In this document: positions 53,176-61,171 of the stretch, piece by piece
How positions within the stretch are numbered: the stretch's first letter is position 1
Layout of the letters: the number at the start of each line of letters is the position of its first letter
Assembly: GCF_030698175.1 (NCBI RefSeq)
Contig: NZ_JAUYNT010000005.1
Coordinates: 124,001 to 188,000, forward strand
Reading direction: 5' to 3'
Source: Pseudomonas sp.
GTDB lineage: Bacteria; Pseudomonadota; Gammaproteobacteria; Pseudomonadales; Pseudomonadaceae
DNA: 64,000 bases
Program-made: the position numbers and the translations under genes
Notes under the pieces: model-generated
What the model saw: only the letters and a program-made list of their open reading frames with translations
Databases searched by the model: none
Told to the model about the DNA's origin: nothing

Positions 53176-55074
53176 ATGAATAACAATAAAAAAATGTACA
53201 ACCTGCGGCGGGGAGTGCTGGCTACAGCGGTTCTTGCGGCCGTGTGGAATATGCCAGTACAGGCCTTTGAAGTGGATACCGGTAACCCGGATCTGGCCAT
53301 TCGCTTTGACAACACCGTGCGCTTGAACTACGCCCAGCGCGTGGAGGCAGCCAACTCTAAGCTCGCCAATTCTTGGAACGTCAACGACGGCGACCGCAAT
53401 TTTTCTTCCGGCTCGCCAGTTTCTCAGCGCGTCGATTTGCTGACTGAACTCGATGTGGTTTATCAGGGCAATAAAGGCTTTCGTGTCAGCGCAGGCAGCT
53501 GGTATGACCACGCTTACGAAAATGTCGGCAGCTATAACCCGGCAACCAATCAGGTTGGCAATAATGGTCGGCCGGACTCGGGCACGATCAGCGGCTTTGC
53601 TGACCGTTACTACAACGGCCCGTCTGGCGAAATTCTCGATGCCTTTGTGTTCGCTGGCACCGAGTTTGACAACGGCATGCTGCTCAATGGTAAAGCCGGT
53701 AAGACCACCAACTACTGGGGTGAAACCCTCTACAACCCAGTACACGGCAATAGTTTCGGCCAGGGTGGCCTGGACTTAGCTAAGGGCGCGGCGGTTCCGG
53801 GAACTGAAGCTAAAGAGTTGTTTATTCCGCGTAAACAACTCTACGGTACTCTGATGATCGACGAAGAATTGATCGTTGGCGCGCAGTACTTCATGGGTTG
53901 GCAAGGCTCGCGCCTGCCGGAGTCGGGTACCTACTTGGGCTTTAACGACGTTGTGCAATATGGCAATGGGTTAGGAGCCATCGTAGGTGTGAATCCGCTG
54001 TCTGGGACTGGAACGTTCTTGGGCCTCATCGCCCAAAATCCAAACGATAATCCGTATTTTTGGCTGCAGAATGGTAAGACCTATGAGCCATCAGATAGTG
54101 GTGACTATGGTTTGATGGCCAAGTGGAGCCCGGCTTGGTTGGATGGCACCCTGAGCGCCTTTTACCGTGAAACTTCAGACGTATTACCGTTTGTCGCCGC
54201 CTCTGCCGACGCCTCAATTCCAAACTTGCTGGCAAACCGACGCAGCGGTCTTATTGGCACTTACAACCAGTTTTACGCCGACGATATTCATTTGTATGGC
54301 TTGAGTCTGTCGAAGAATATCGGTCCGGTCAGCGTGGGTTGGGACCTGAACTACCGCGAAAATATGCCGCTGCAAAGCATTTTGGCGCAGGTTAGAGATA
54401 AATCTATCGCTGTTGGTAGTTCTGGCTATGTCGCTCCCGGCTCATTTGGTTATATAGAGGCGCTGCCGACCAGTACTGGCGATATTCCCGGTGCGCGTGG
54501 CGATACCATCCATTCGGTCTTAAATGGCTTAGTGACCTTTGCCGATTCGCCGATTTGGGATGCTGCGTCCTTGGGGATGGAGCTGTCTTACGATCACGTG
54601 GTGTCGGTGGATGACAAAAACTCAAACCTCTACAAGGGTGATTCCTTGTACCGTGGGATTGATAAAGTTACCCCTAACTACTGGGGTTTCCAGACCACCT
54701 TTACACCTACCTGGTATCAGGTATTCCCGAGTGTCGATCTGTCCATGCCGCTGGCATTTAGCCAAGGCATCAGCGGCCACTCGGCAGTGGCTGCCGGTGG
54801 TGATGTGGGTACCGGTACTTACTCCATTGGCTTTGCTGCCGACTTCTACAACCAATACCGCTTCGATCTGAAGTACGTTGACTTCTTCGGTAAGTCCGAA
54901 ACCTGTGAAAGTGAGTTTGATGGCGCCAGCCCTGGAGCTTCAGGTGATTATCGTTGCGGTACATCCAATCGTGTTGCGGGTGCAGGCCTAGGTCAAATCA
55001 CCTCAAACGCCGGTACCAACTCGCTGTTGAAAGACCGCGGCATGATCACTGCCACCTTCAAGACTACGTTCTGA
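53176..55074 (+). CDS. DUF1302 family outer-membrane beta-barrel protein
   Basis: A 632-residue protein with signal peptide MNNNKKMYNLRRGVLATAVLAA...PVQA, mature start FEVDTGNPDLAIRFDNTVRLNYAQRV, the family opening, then alternating strands such as RVDLLTELDVVYQGNKGFRVSAGSWYD and PVSVGWDLNYRENMPL, ending GMITATFKTTF. The terminal Phe is the Bam-dependent outer-membrane signature. DUF1302 proteins are barrel-like, of unknown transport role, commonly next to DUF1329 genes in degraders of oils, steroids and terpenoids. Codon use is less GC-rich than in neighbours (many AT third positions), consistent with a high-expression or recently acquired gene. A stop-to-start gap of 39 bp leads to the next gene. 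Confidence 0.9.
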   Translation: MNNNKKMYNLRRGVLATAVLAAVWNMPVQAFEVDTGNPDLAIRFDNTVRLNYAQRVEAANSKLANSWNVNDGDRNFSSGSPVSQRVDLLTELDVVYQGNKGFRVSAGSWYDHAYENVGSYNPATNQVGNNGRPDSGTISGFADRYYNGPSGEILDAFVFAGTEFDNGMLLNGKAGKTTNYWGETLYNPVHGNSFGQGGLDLAKGAAVPGTEAKELFIPRKQLYGTLMIDEELIVGAQYFMGWQGSRLPESGTYLGFNDVVQYGNGLGAIVGVNPLSGTGTFLGLIAQNPNDNPYFWLQNGKTYEPSDSGDYGLMAKWSPAWLDGTLSAFYRETSDVLPFVAASADASIPNLLANRRSGLIGTYNQFYADDIHLYGLSLSKNIGPVSVGWDLNYRENMPLQSILAQVRDKSIAVGSSGYVAPGSFGYIEALPTSTGDIPGARGDTIHSVLNGLVTFADSPIWDAASLGMELSYDHVVSVDDKNSNLYKGDSLYRGIDKVTPNYWGFQTTFTPTWYQVFPSVDLSMPLAFSQGISGHSAVAAGGDVGTGTYSIGFAADFYNQYRFDLKYVDFFGKSETCESEFDGASPGASGDYRCGTSNRVAGAGLGQITSNAGTNSLLKDRGMITATFKTTF

Positions 55075-55113
55075 TCCAAGCATTGCTTATGAAATAAGCA
55101 GGAGAATAATAAT

Positions 55114-56484
55114 ATGAAGTTCGTACACAGTTTGTTGGCCAGCGCTTTGGCGATGACCATTACGGGGGCTGCCCAAGCAGCAGTTTCGGCAGAAGAAGCC
55201 GCCAAGCTCGGTGCCAGTCTGACCCTGATTGGTGCAGAAAAAGCCGGTAACGCCGCCGGTACTATTCCTGAATTTACCGGCGGTTTGCCAACCAATACCT
55301 CGCCGCCTGGCTACAAGCCCGGCGATTCGGTGCGCCCCGATCCGTTCGCCAGCGAAACCCCGCGTGTGGTAATTACTGGCAAAAACATGGCTGAGCATAA
55401 AGACATGCTCACCAAAACCACTCAAGAGCTGTTGGCGCGTTTTCCTGGCTACCGCGTGGATGTTTATCCGACTCATCGTTCGGTAACCATTCCTAAGGCT
55501 TACCAGGACAACACGGTTAAAAACGCCACGGGCACTAAAAGTACCGAAGGCGGCATGGCCATGGAAAACGCCCTGCCGGGTGTGCCATTTCCAATTCCGG
55601 CCACTGGCACCGAGGTGATGTGGAACCACTTGCTGCGTTATCAGGGCAACACCCTGAGCACCAAGTATGACTCCTGGAACGTTGACGCCGCCGGTGCCGC
55701 GACCCTAGCAACCACAGGTTTAGGCTTTGTTGAGTATCCGCTGAGCGATCCAGAGCGGATCAACGTGCCGGCCTCTGAGGATGAGATTTTCTATCGCATT
55801 AAACTCTACTACTCGGGTCCGGCTCGTCGTGCCGGCGAAGCCTTGCTGGTGCAAGACTCGGTCAACCCACTTAAGCAGCCGCGTCGTGCTTGGCAATATC
55901 TGCCGGGTCAGCGCCGGGTGAAACTGGCTCCAGATATCTGCTGTGATACCCCGAACCCAGGTTCGGTGGGCGCCAGCACCTACGATGACACCTTCGTGTT
56001 CAGCGGTGCGATGGATCGCTTTGACTGGAAACTGGTCGGCAAAAAAGAGATGTACATTCCGTACAACTCTTACAAGTTGACCTATGAGCCGGAAACCGCC
56101 AAGTACATTGTGCCGAACTACATCGAGCCGGATATGGTCCGTTGGGAGCAGCATCGTGTTTGGGTGGTCGAGGCAACTCTGAAGCCAGACGCGCGGCACA
56201 TCTACCACAAGCGTACCTTCTATGTGGACGAGGACAGCTGGGTAGCTGTGGCGTCGGATGCATACGATGCGCGTGATCAGCTGTTCCGGGGCTCGTTTGC
56301 GTTCCTCACGCCAAGCTGGGATGTACAGGCTTCGAACGCCACTACCCACATGATCTATGACTTGGTCGGCGGTACTTACAACATGACGGGTGTGTACGGT
56401 CCCCACGGTGGCGTGAAGTACATCGACAAGCTGAGCAAGGCTCAGTGGTCGGCGGAATCGCTAGCCGGTGCTGGTATTCGCTGA
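55114..56484 (+). CDS. DUF1329 family periplasmic protein
   Basis: A 456-residue exported protein; signal peptide MKFVHSLLASALAMTITGAAQAA. Family features: AEEAAKLGASLTLIGAEKAGN near the N-terminus, VDVYPTHRSVTIPK, PRRAWQYLPGQRRVKLAPDICCDTP, FDWKLVGKKEMYIPYNSYKLTYE and WVVEATLKPDARHIYHKRTFYVDEDSW. The later half resembles outer-membrane lipoprotein-sorting (LolA/LolB-like) folds, which carry hydrophobic ligands in a half-barrel; that link is family knowledge, not shown here. It is always seen with DUF1302, so a shuttle between pump and barrel is a good guess. A strong terminator-like hairpin follows, before the next gene of the set. Confidence 0.9.
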   Translation: MKFVHSLLASALAMTITGAAQAAVSAEEAAKLGASLTLIGAEKAGNAAGTIPEFTGGLPTNTSPPGYKPGDSVRPDPFASETPRVVITGKNMAEHKDMLTKTTQELLARFPGYRVDVYPTHRSVTIPKAYQDNTVKNATGTKSTEGGMAMENALPGVPFPIPATGTEVMWNHLLRYQGNTLSTKYDSWNVDAAGAATLATTGLGFVEYPLSDPERINVPASEDEIFYRIKLYYSGPARRAGEALLVQDSVNPLKQPRRAWQYLPGQRRVKLAPDICCDTPNPGSVGASTYDDTFVFSGAMDRFDWKLVGKKEMYIPYNSYKLTYEPETAKYIVPNYIEPDMVRWEQHRVWVVEATLKPDARHIYHKRTFYVDEDSWVAVASDAYDARDQLFRGSFAFLTPSWDVQASNATTHMIYDLVGGTYNMTGVYGPHGGVKYIDKLSKAQWSAESLAGAGIR

Positions 56485-56509
56485 TCATTGATCAGTCGTT
56501 CGTCACTCA

Positions 56510-56549
56510 GTCGCCGGATCGCATGCGTGCATGCAATCCGGCGACTTTT
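56510..56549 (+). terminator. Intra-operon terminator/attenuator between DUF1329 and YCF48 genes
   Basis: GTCGCCGGAT (56510-56519) pairs perfectly with ATCCGGCGAC (56536-56545); the loop itself is a second hairpin (GCATGC GT GCATGC). TTTTCTTG follows. With its stacked 10+6 bp stem this is one of the strongest terminators in the window, yet the next co-oriented gene starts only 17 bp beyond. Confidence 0.9.
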
Positions 56550-56565
56550 CTTGTGAGCAAGCATT

Positions 56566-57648
56566 ATGGAATTCTCCAAGCGGATTGTGCTGTCGGCCTT
56601 GAGCCTGGCGCTGTTGCTGCAACAAGGTAGCGGCTTTGCCAGTGAATATGCCGAGATTCTCAATACCCCAGCGATGCAAAGTGAGCTGGCGATTCGCAAC
56701 CAGTTAGTGGATGTAACCCAGGTTGGCAAGCGTCTGATTGCGGTCGGTCAGCGTGGTCATATTGTTTATTCTGATGATCTTGGCCAAACGTGGCAGCAGG
56801 CTAGCGTGCCGCTAAGTGCTGACCTGTTGGCTGTTTATTTTCCTACCAGCACCGATGGCTGGGCGGTTGGCCATTCGGGTGTGGTGTTGCACAGTGGTGA
56901 TGCCGGTGCGACCTGGACCAAGCAGCTGGATGGTCGCCAAGTGGGCAAGGTGATGCTTGATCACTACAGCAAACTCTCGGCTACGCAACCGGACAATCAG
57001 CAACTGCTGACTTTGGCCGATGACGCCAAGCGCCTGCAAGACGAGGGGGAGGACAGCTCCTTTTTGGATGTTTGGTTCGAGAGCGACAAAGTGGGTTATA
57101 TCGTCGGCACCTTTAATCTGATTTTTCGCACCGAAGATGGCGGCCAAACATGGGCGCCAATCCTTGAGCAGAGCGAAAACCCGCAGGGCTTTCACCTTAA
57201 CGCCATCAATAAAATCGGCGATGAGCTTTACATCGTTGGCGAGCAAGGCTTGGTGCTGAAATTTGAGCCAGCCAGCCAGCGTTTCGTCGCGGTGCCCACC
57301 AGCTATGCCGGGACTTTTTTTGGCGTGACTGGTAAGCCTGGTCTGGTGTTGGTTTATGGTCTGCGCGGCAATGTTTATCGCAGCACCGATGCCGGCGTGA
57401 GCTGGAGCAAAATTGAAACCGGATTGCCGGTCAGTATCGCTGCCGCCAGCGTCGATGGCGCCGGCAATATGTATTTGCTGAGTCAGGCGGGCCATGTACT
57501 GGTCAGTACCGATGATGGCCAAAGTTTTGTATTGCGCGAGCAAGAACCACTGGCGCCTGTAGCCGGGGCGACAGTAACGACAGATAACCAGTTGGTGGTT
57601 GTCGGCAATCGTGGTGTGCGTCAGTTTCCGGTTTCAGCTTCGCGTTAA
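56566..57648 (+). CDS. YCF48/BNR-repeat periplasmic beta-propeller protein
   Basis: A 360-residue exported protein: signal peptide MEFSKRIVLSALSLALLLQQGSGFASE, then a seven-bladed-type propeller recognised by Asp-box repeats at 69 (SDDLGQTW), 110 (SGDAGATW), 189 (TEDGGQTW), 273 (STDAGVSW) and 314 (STDDGQSF), with GWAVGHSGVVLHS and VGEQGLVLKFE as blade phrases. It is related to HCF136/YCF48, an assembly factor for membrane complexes. Found next to MMPL genes in steroid and oil degraders, it may be the periplasmic adaptor of the following transporter. 40 bp separate it from the pump gene. Confidence 0.9.
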   Translation: MEFSKRIVLSALSLALLLQQGSGFASEYAEILNTPAMQSELAIRNQLVDVTQVGKRLIAVGQRGHIVYSDDLGQTWQQASVPLSADLLAVYFPTSTDGWAVGHSGVVLHSGDAGATWTKQLDGRQVGKVMLDHYSKLSATQPDNQQLLTLADDAKRLQDEGEDSSFLDVWFESDKVGYIVGTFNLIFRTEDGGQTWAPILEQSENPQGFHLNAINKIGDELYIVGEQGLVLKFEPASQRFVAVPTSYAGTFFGVTGKPGLVLVYGLRGNVYRSTDAGVSWSKIETGLPVSIAAASVDGAGNMYLLSQAGHVLVSTDDGQSFVLREQEPLAPVAGATVTTDNQLVVVGNRGVRQFPVSASR

Positions 57649-57688
57649 AAACAGTCATAACAAGAATTAATTAGGGGCATCCCAAGCC

Positions 57689-60160
57689 ATGGCGAGCATC
57701 AAGCAAGACGCGATGCCGGTGATCCGCGATTTGAAAGACTTCGACGCGCGCTCCGGTAACAGATTGGAGCGGTTGATTTTTAACAATCGTCTGTTGTTCA
57801 TCGTCAGTTTCATCATTGTTACGCTGTTCTTGGGCTACATGGCAGTGACTCGGCTGACCCTCAGCCCGAGCTTTGAGAAGATGATTCCTCAGAGTCACCC
57901 CTACATCCAGAACTTCATGGAGAACCGCAAGTCGTTGCGCGGCATGGGCAACACCGTGCGGATCGTGGTGGAAAACACCGAAGGCAGCATTTTTGATGCT
58001 GGCTACTTAAATACACTGAAAGAAATAAACGATGAGTTGTTTCTAACCCCTGGTGTCGATCGGGCCTGGCTCAAGTCCTTGTGGACGCCGGGTGTGCGCT
58101 GGACCGAAGTGACCGAGGAAGGCTTTACCGGCGGGCAAGTGATGCCGTCGAGCTTCAAAGGCACCCCGGAGGACATGGAGAAACTGCGGCAAAATATCGG
58201 CAAGGCCGGTATCGCCGGCAGCATGGTCTCCACCGATGGTAAGTCGAGCATGCTGGTGGTGCCGCTACTGGATAAAGACTCCGCCACCGGCAAAGGCATC
58301 AACTACTACGAGTTTGCGCATTTTCTTGAAGACCAGTTGCGCGACAAATACGAGTTTAACGGTGACACCAAAGCCCGCTTAGCCGGCAAAGAAGGCACGG
58401 GCAAGATCAAGATTCATATCATCGGCTTTGCCAAGCTGGTGGGCGATCTGGTCGATGGTTTGCTGCAGGTGATGATGTTTTTCGCCGCCGCCTTGGTGAT
58501 CGCGGTGGCGATCATTTATGCCTACACCCGCTGCTGGCGCAGCACCTTCTTGGTGGTGTTCTGCTCGTTGATGGCGGTGGTTTGGCAGCTCGGTATTCTT
58601 GGTTTGCTGGGTTATCCGCTGGATCCGTATTCGGTGCTGGTACCGTTTTTGATTTTTGCTATCGGCGTGTCACACGCGGCGCAAAAAATGAACGGCATCA
58701 TGCAAGACGTCGGTCGCGGCACGCATAAGCTGATTGCCGCCCGCTATACCTTCCGCCGCCTGTTTCTGGCGGGCGTGACGGCCTTGCTGGCGGATGCCGT
58801 CGGTTTTGCGGTGTTGCTGGTGATCGATATTCCGGTGATCCAAGACCTGGCGATTACCGCCAGTATTGGTGTGGCCGTATTGATTTTCACCTCGCTGATG
58901 CTGATGCCGGTGGCCTTGTCTTACGTTGGGGTAAGCCCAACGGCCGCCGCGCGCACCCTTAAAGAAGAGAACACCGAAGCCAGCGGCAAGGGCTTGGGGG
59001 TGATCTGGAATCTGCTGGATCACTTCACCGAGCGACGCTGGGCGACTGTCGCCATCGTTATCTCGATGATTTTGGCGATGGGTGGTTATGCCGTCAGCCT
59101 GCACCTGAAGATCGGTGATCTGGATGCTGGTGCTCCTGAGCTGCGCGCAGACTCGCGTTACAACCGTGACAACGCCTACATCACCTCGCACTACTCGATG
59201 TCGAGCGATGTGTTTGTGGTGATGGTCAAAACCCCGCCAGAAGGTTGCTTGAACCACCAAACCTTGGTTGAAGCCGACCGTTTAGCCTGGTTGCTGCAAC
59301 AGCAGCCGGGCGTGCAGGCCACGGTATCTTTGGTGAACGCGGTACGGCAAATCACCGCGGGTACCTACGAAGGCAACCCTAAATTCTTCAGCATTGCGCA
59401 TAACCAAAATGTGCTGAATTACTCGGCGCAGCAGGCCTCGGTCAACAGCCCCGAGTTGTTTAACGTCGATTGCTCGTTGATGCCGGTGATTGCCTTCCTG
59501 AAGGATCACAAGGCGGAAACCCTGGAAAGCGTCTCTAAGGTTGCGGAAGATTTTGCCCTGGAGCACAGCAGCAAAGACCGGCAGTTCTTGCTGGCGGCTG
59601 GCAACGCAGGCATCGAGGCGGCCACTAACAAGGTGGTGCATAACGCTAACCGCACCATGCTGCTGTACGTCTATATCGCCGTGTGCATCTTCTGTCTGAT
59701 CACCTTCCGCAGCTGGCGGGCAATGTTGGTGGCAGTGCTGCCGCTGATGTTGACCTCGATCCTCTGTGAGGCGCTGATGGTGATGCTCGGGATTGGCGTC
59801 AAGGTCGCTACCTTGCCGGTGATCGCGTTGGGTGTTGGTATCGGCGTCGACTACGCGCTGTACTTGCTGAGCATTCAGCTGCAGTACCAGCGCTCGGGGA
59901 TGACGCTGGCGGAGTCTTACAAGGGCGCGGTGGCATTTACCGGCAAAGTGGTGGCATTGGTTGGTGTTACCTTGGCCGCTGGCGTTATCACCTGGGCTTG
60001 GTCGCCGATCAAGTTCCAGGCCGACATGGGCATCTTGCTGACCTTTATGTTCATCTGGAACATGATCGGCGCGCTGGTGCTGATCCCGGCCTTGTCACAC
60101 TTTTTGCTGAGCGATAAGTGGAGTGGGGTCGCGTCGGCTAACACCGAACAGAAGGCTTAA
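57689..60160 (+). CDS. MMPL-type RND superfamily transporter
   Basis: An 823-residue protein with the 12-helix RND topology: TM1 at about 34-54, a large periplasmic loop, TM2-6 (about 255-415), TM7 near 455, second loop, TM8-12 (about 650-815). The C-terminal half holds the proton-relay pair Asp721-Tyr722 in LGVGIGVDYALYLLS, like MmpL3; the corresponding first-half position has Ser328-His329 (FAIGVSHAAQKMNGI), as in the subgroup linked with BNR proteins. Two-domain but shorter than 1000-residue multidrug pumps, it belongs with lipid and hopanoid exporters (HpnN-like). GAGG-free start: TTAGGGGCATCCCAAGCC before the ATG. Likely moves a hydrophobic compound out of, or within, the envelope. Confidence 0.92.
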   Translation: MASIKQDAMPVIRDLKDFDARSGNRLERLIFNNRLLFIVSFIIVTLFLGYMAVTRLTLSPSFEKMIPQSHPYIQNFMENRKSLRGMGNTVRIVVENTEGSIFDAGYLNTLKEINDELFLTPGVDRAWLKSLWTPGVRWTEVTEEGFTGGQVMPSSFKGTPEDMEKLRQNIGKAGIAGSMVSTDGKSSMLVVPLLDKDSATGKGINYYEFAHFLEDQLRDKYEFNGDTKARLAGKEGTGKIKIHIIGFAKLVGDLVDGLLQVMMFFAAALVIAVAIIYAYTRCWRSTFLVVFCSLMAVVWQLGILGLLGYPLDPYSVLVPFLIFAIGVSHAAQKMNGIMQDVGRGTHKLIAARYTFRRLFLAGVTALLADAVGFAVLLVIDIPVIQDLAITASIGVAVLIFTSLMLMPVALSYVGVSPTAAARTLKEENTEASGKGLGVIWNLLDHFTERRWATVAIVISMILAMGGYAVSLHLKIGDLDAGAPELRADSRYNRDNAYITSHYSMSSDVFVVMVKTPPEGCLNHQTLVEADRLAWLLQQQPGVQATVSLVNAVRQITAGTYEGNPKFFSIAHNQNVLNYSAQQASVNSPELFNVDCSLMPVIAFLKDHKAETLESVSKVAEDFALEHSSKDRQFLLAAGNAGIEAATNKVVHNANRTMLLYVYIAVCIFCLITFRSWRAMLVAVLPLMLTSILCEALMVMLGIGVKVATLPVIALGVGIGVDYALYLLSIQLQYQRSGMTLAESYKGAVAFTGKVVALVGVTLAAGVITWAWSPIKFQADMGILLTFMFIWNMIGALVLIPALSHFLLSDKWSGVASANTEQKA

Positions 60161-60355
60161 GAGTCGGCCTTGTTTGACGGCTCAGCATGGGTGGCGCGCA
60201 GCGCTATTCATGCTGATGCTGAGTTGTAACCGTGGCGCCGCACCCAAGCGGCGCCTCTGGTCAGCCGAATGCAGGCTCCGGCCGGCGACTGACCTATCCT
60301 GCGCACGGGCATTTATTTGCCAACTAATAATAAAAATACACAGGAGCAATTGGCT

Positions 60356-61117
60356 ATGCGAGTAGGCTTTTTGTTGGGCGTGTTATTGATTTGTACGCAG
60401 GCCAAGGCTGATCAGCTCAACCTGCAATACCTGCATGACGTGCGCACTAACAGCTACTTGCTTTGCGCAAGCTCGATGTTGTATTTCAATCCCACTGAAA
60501 AAACTCAAGATCCACGGGCGCTAACCGGCAGCTTCGGTAATTTGACTCAGCTTGATACTCGCGTTGCGCAACTGGGTTTACCGCCGCAACTGGTTGAAAT
60601 TGAAACCCTGATGAAGGCTGAGTTCAAAGCACTGGACGCCACACCACGGAGCAAAGCCCAGGATTATCCGGCGCATATTCTCAGTCTGCTGCAACTGCAG
60701 CAGCGGTTGGACGCTTGGGGGGCCGAGCAGTATCAGCAAGCGCTTCAGCAAGCGCCATTGCCGGTCGCTACATTGCATCAGCAAAGCCTAGATATGGCGC
60801 AGTTGCTACTCGACTATCAGGTTCGCCACTATCCCTTGCCGGCAGGCGCACCTATTGCGTTAACCCAGGTGCAGCGCGATCAATTAGATAAGGCCATTGC
60901 TGAGCGATTTGAGCTATTGCTTACGCAAAACGCTGCGCAGGCGGTAGAGCTTAACCGGGTACGCAGTAGCTACAGGTTTGTGCGCCCGCAATTGCTGGCC
61001 GGCGAAAATTTCCGCGCCAAGGGCGGCGCGGATTTTTATATCGCCCGCAATATTGCCGATCTTGATGAGATGGCCATGCAACTGGTGCTGAGCCCCACCG
61101 CCAGCGCTAGCCGGTAA
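60356..61117 (+). CDS. Exported protein of unknown function at the end of the MMPL cluster
   Basis: A 253-residue protein; signal peptide MRVGFLLGVLLICTQAKADQ. The mature part is almost all helical and Leu/Gln-rich (HILSLLQLQQRLDAWGAEQYQQALQQ, VQRDQLDKAIAERFELLLTQNAAQAVELNRVRSSY), suggesting a four-helix-type periplasmic bundle. CAGGAGCAATTGGCT precedes the ATG at 60356, and the gap from the MMPL stop (195 bp) includes a GGCGCCG...CGGCGCC hairpin, so membership in the operon is likely but not certain. No family known to me. A terminator follows. Confidence 0.65.
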   Translation: MRVGFLLGVLLICTQAKADQLNLQYLHDVRTNSYLLCASSMLYFNPTEKTQDPRALTGSFGNLTQLDTRVAQLGLPPQLVEIETLMKAEFKALDATPRSKAQDYPAHILSLLQLQQRLDAWGAEQYQQALQQAPLPVATLHQQSLDMAQLLLDYQVRHYPLPAGAPIALTQVQRDQLDKAIAERFELLLTQNAAQAVELNRVRSSYRFVRPQLLAGENFRAKGGADFYIARNIADLDEMAMQLVLSPTASASR

Positions 61118-61134
61118 CAGCTCAGGCGCTACGA

Positions 61135-61168
61135 ACAACGCCGTGCAGGCCAACCTGTGCGGCGTTGT
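61135..61168. terminator. Bidirectional terminator hairpin
   Basis: ACAACGCCGTGCAGG, loop CCAA, CCTGTGCGGCGTTGT: 15-bp stem with one G-U type mismatch, between the convergent end of the MMPL cluster and the GGDEF regulator. A short T-run follows (TGCTTT). Confidence 0.8.
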
Positions 61169-61171
61169 GCT

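Noticed and set aside
53176..57648. Horizontal transfer of the DUF1302-DUF1329 segment based on lower GC
   Set aside because: The third positions are somewhat more AT-rich, but highly expressed envelope genes also show this; no integrase, tRNA or boundary repeat supports an island.
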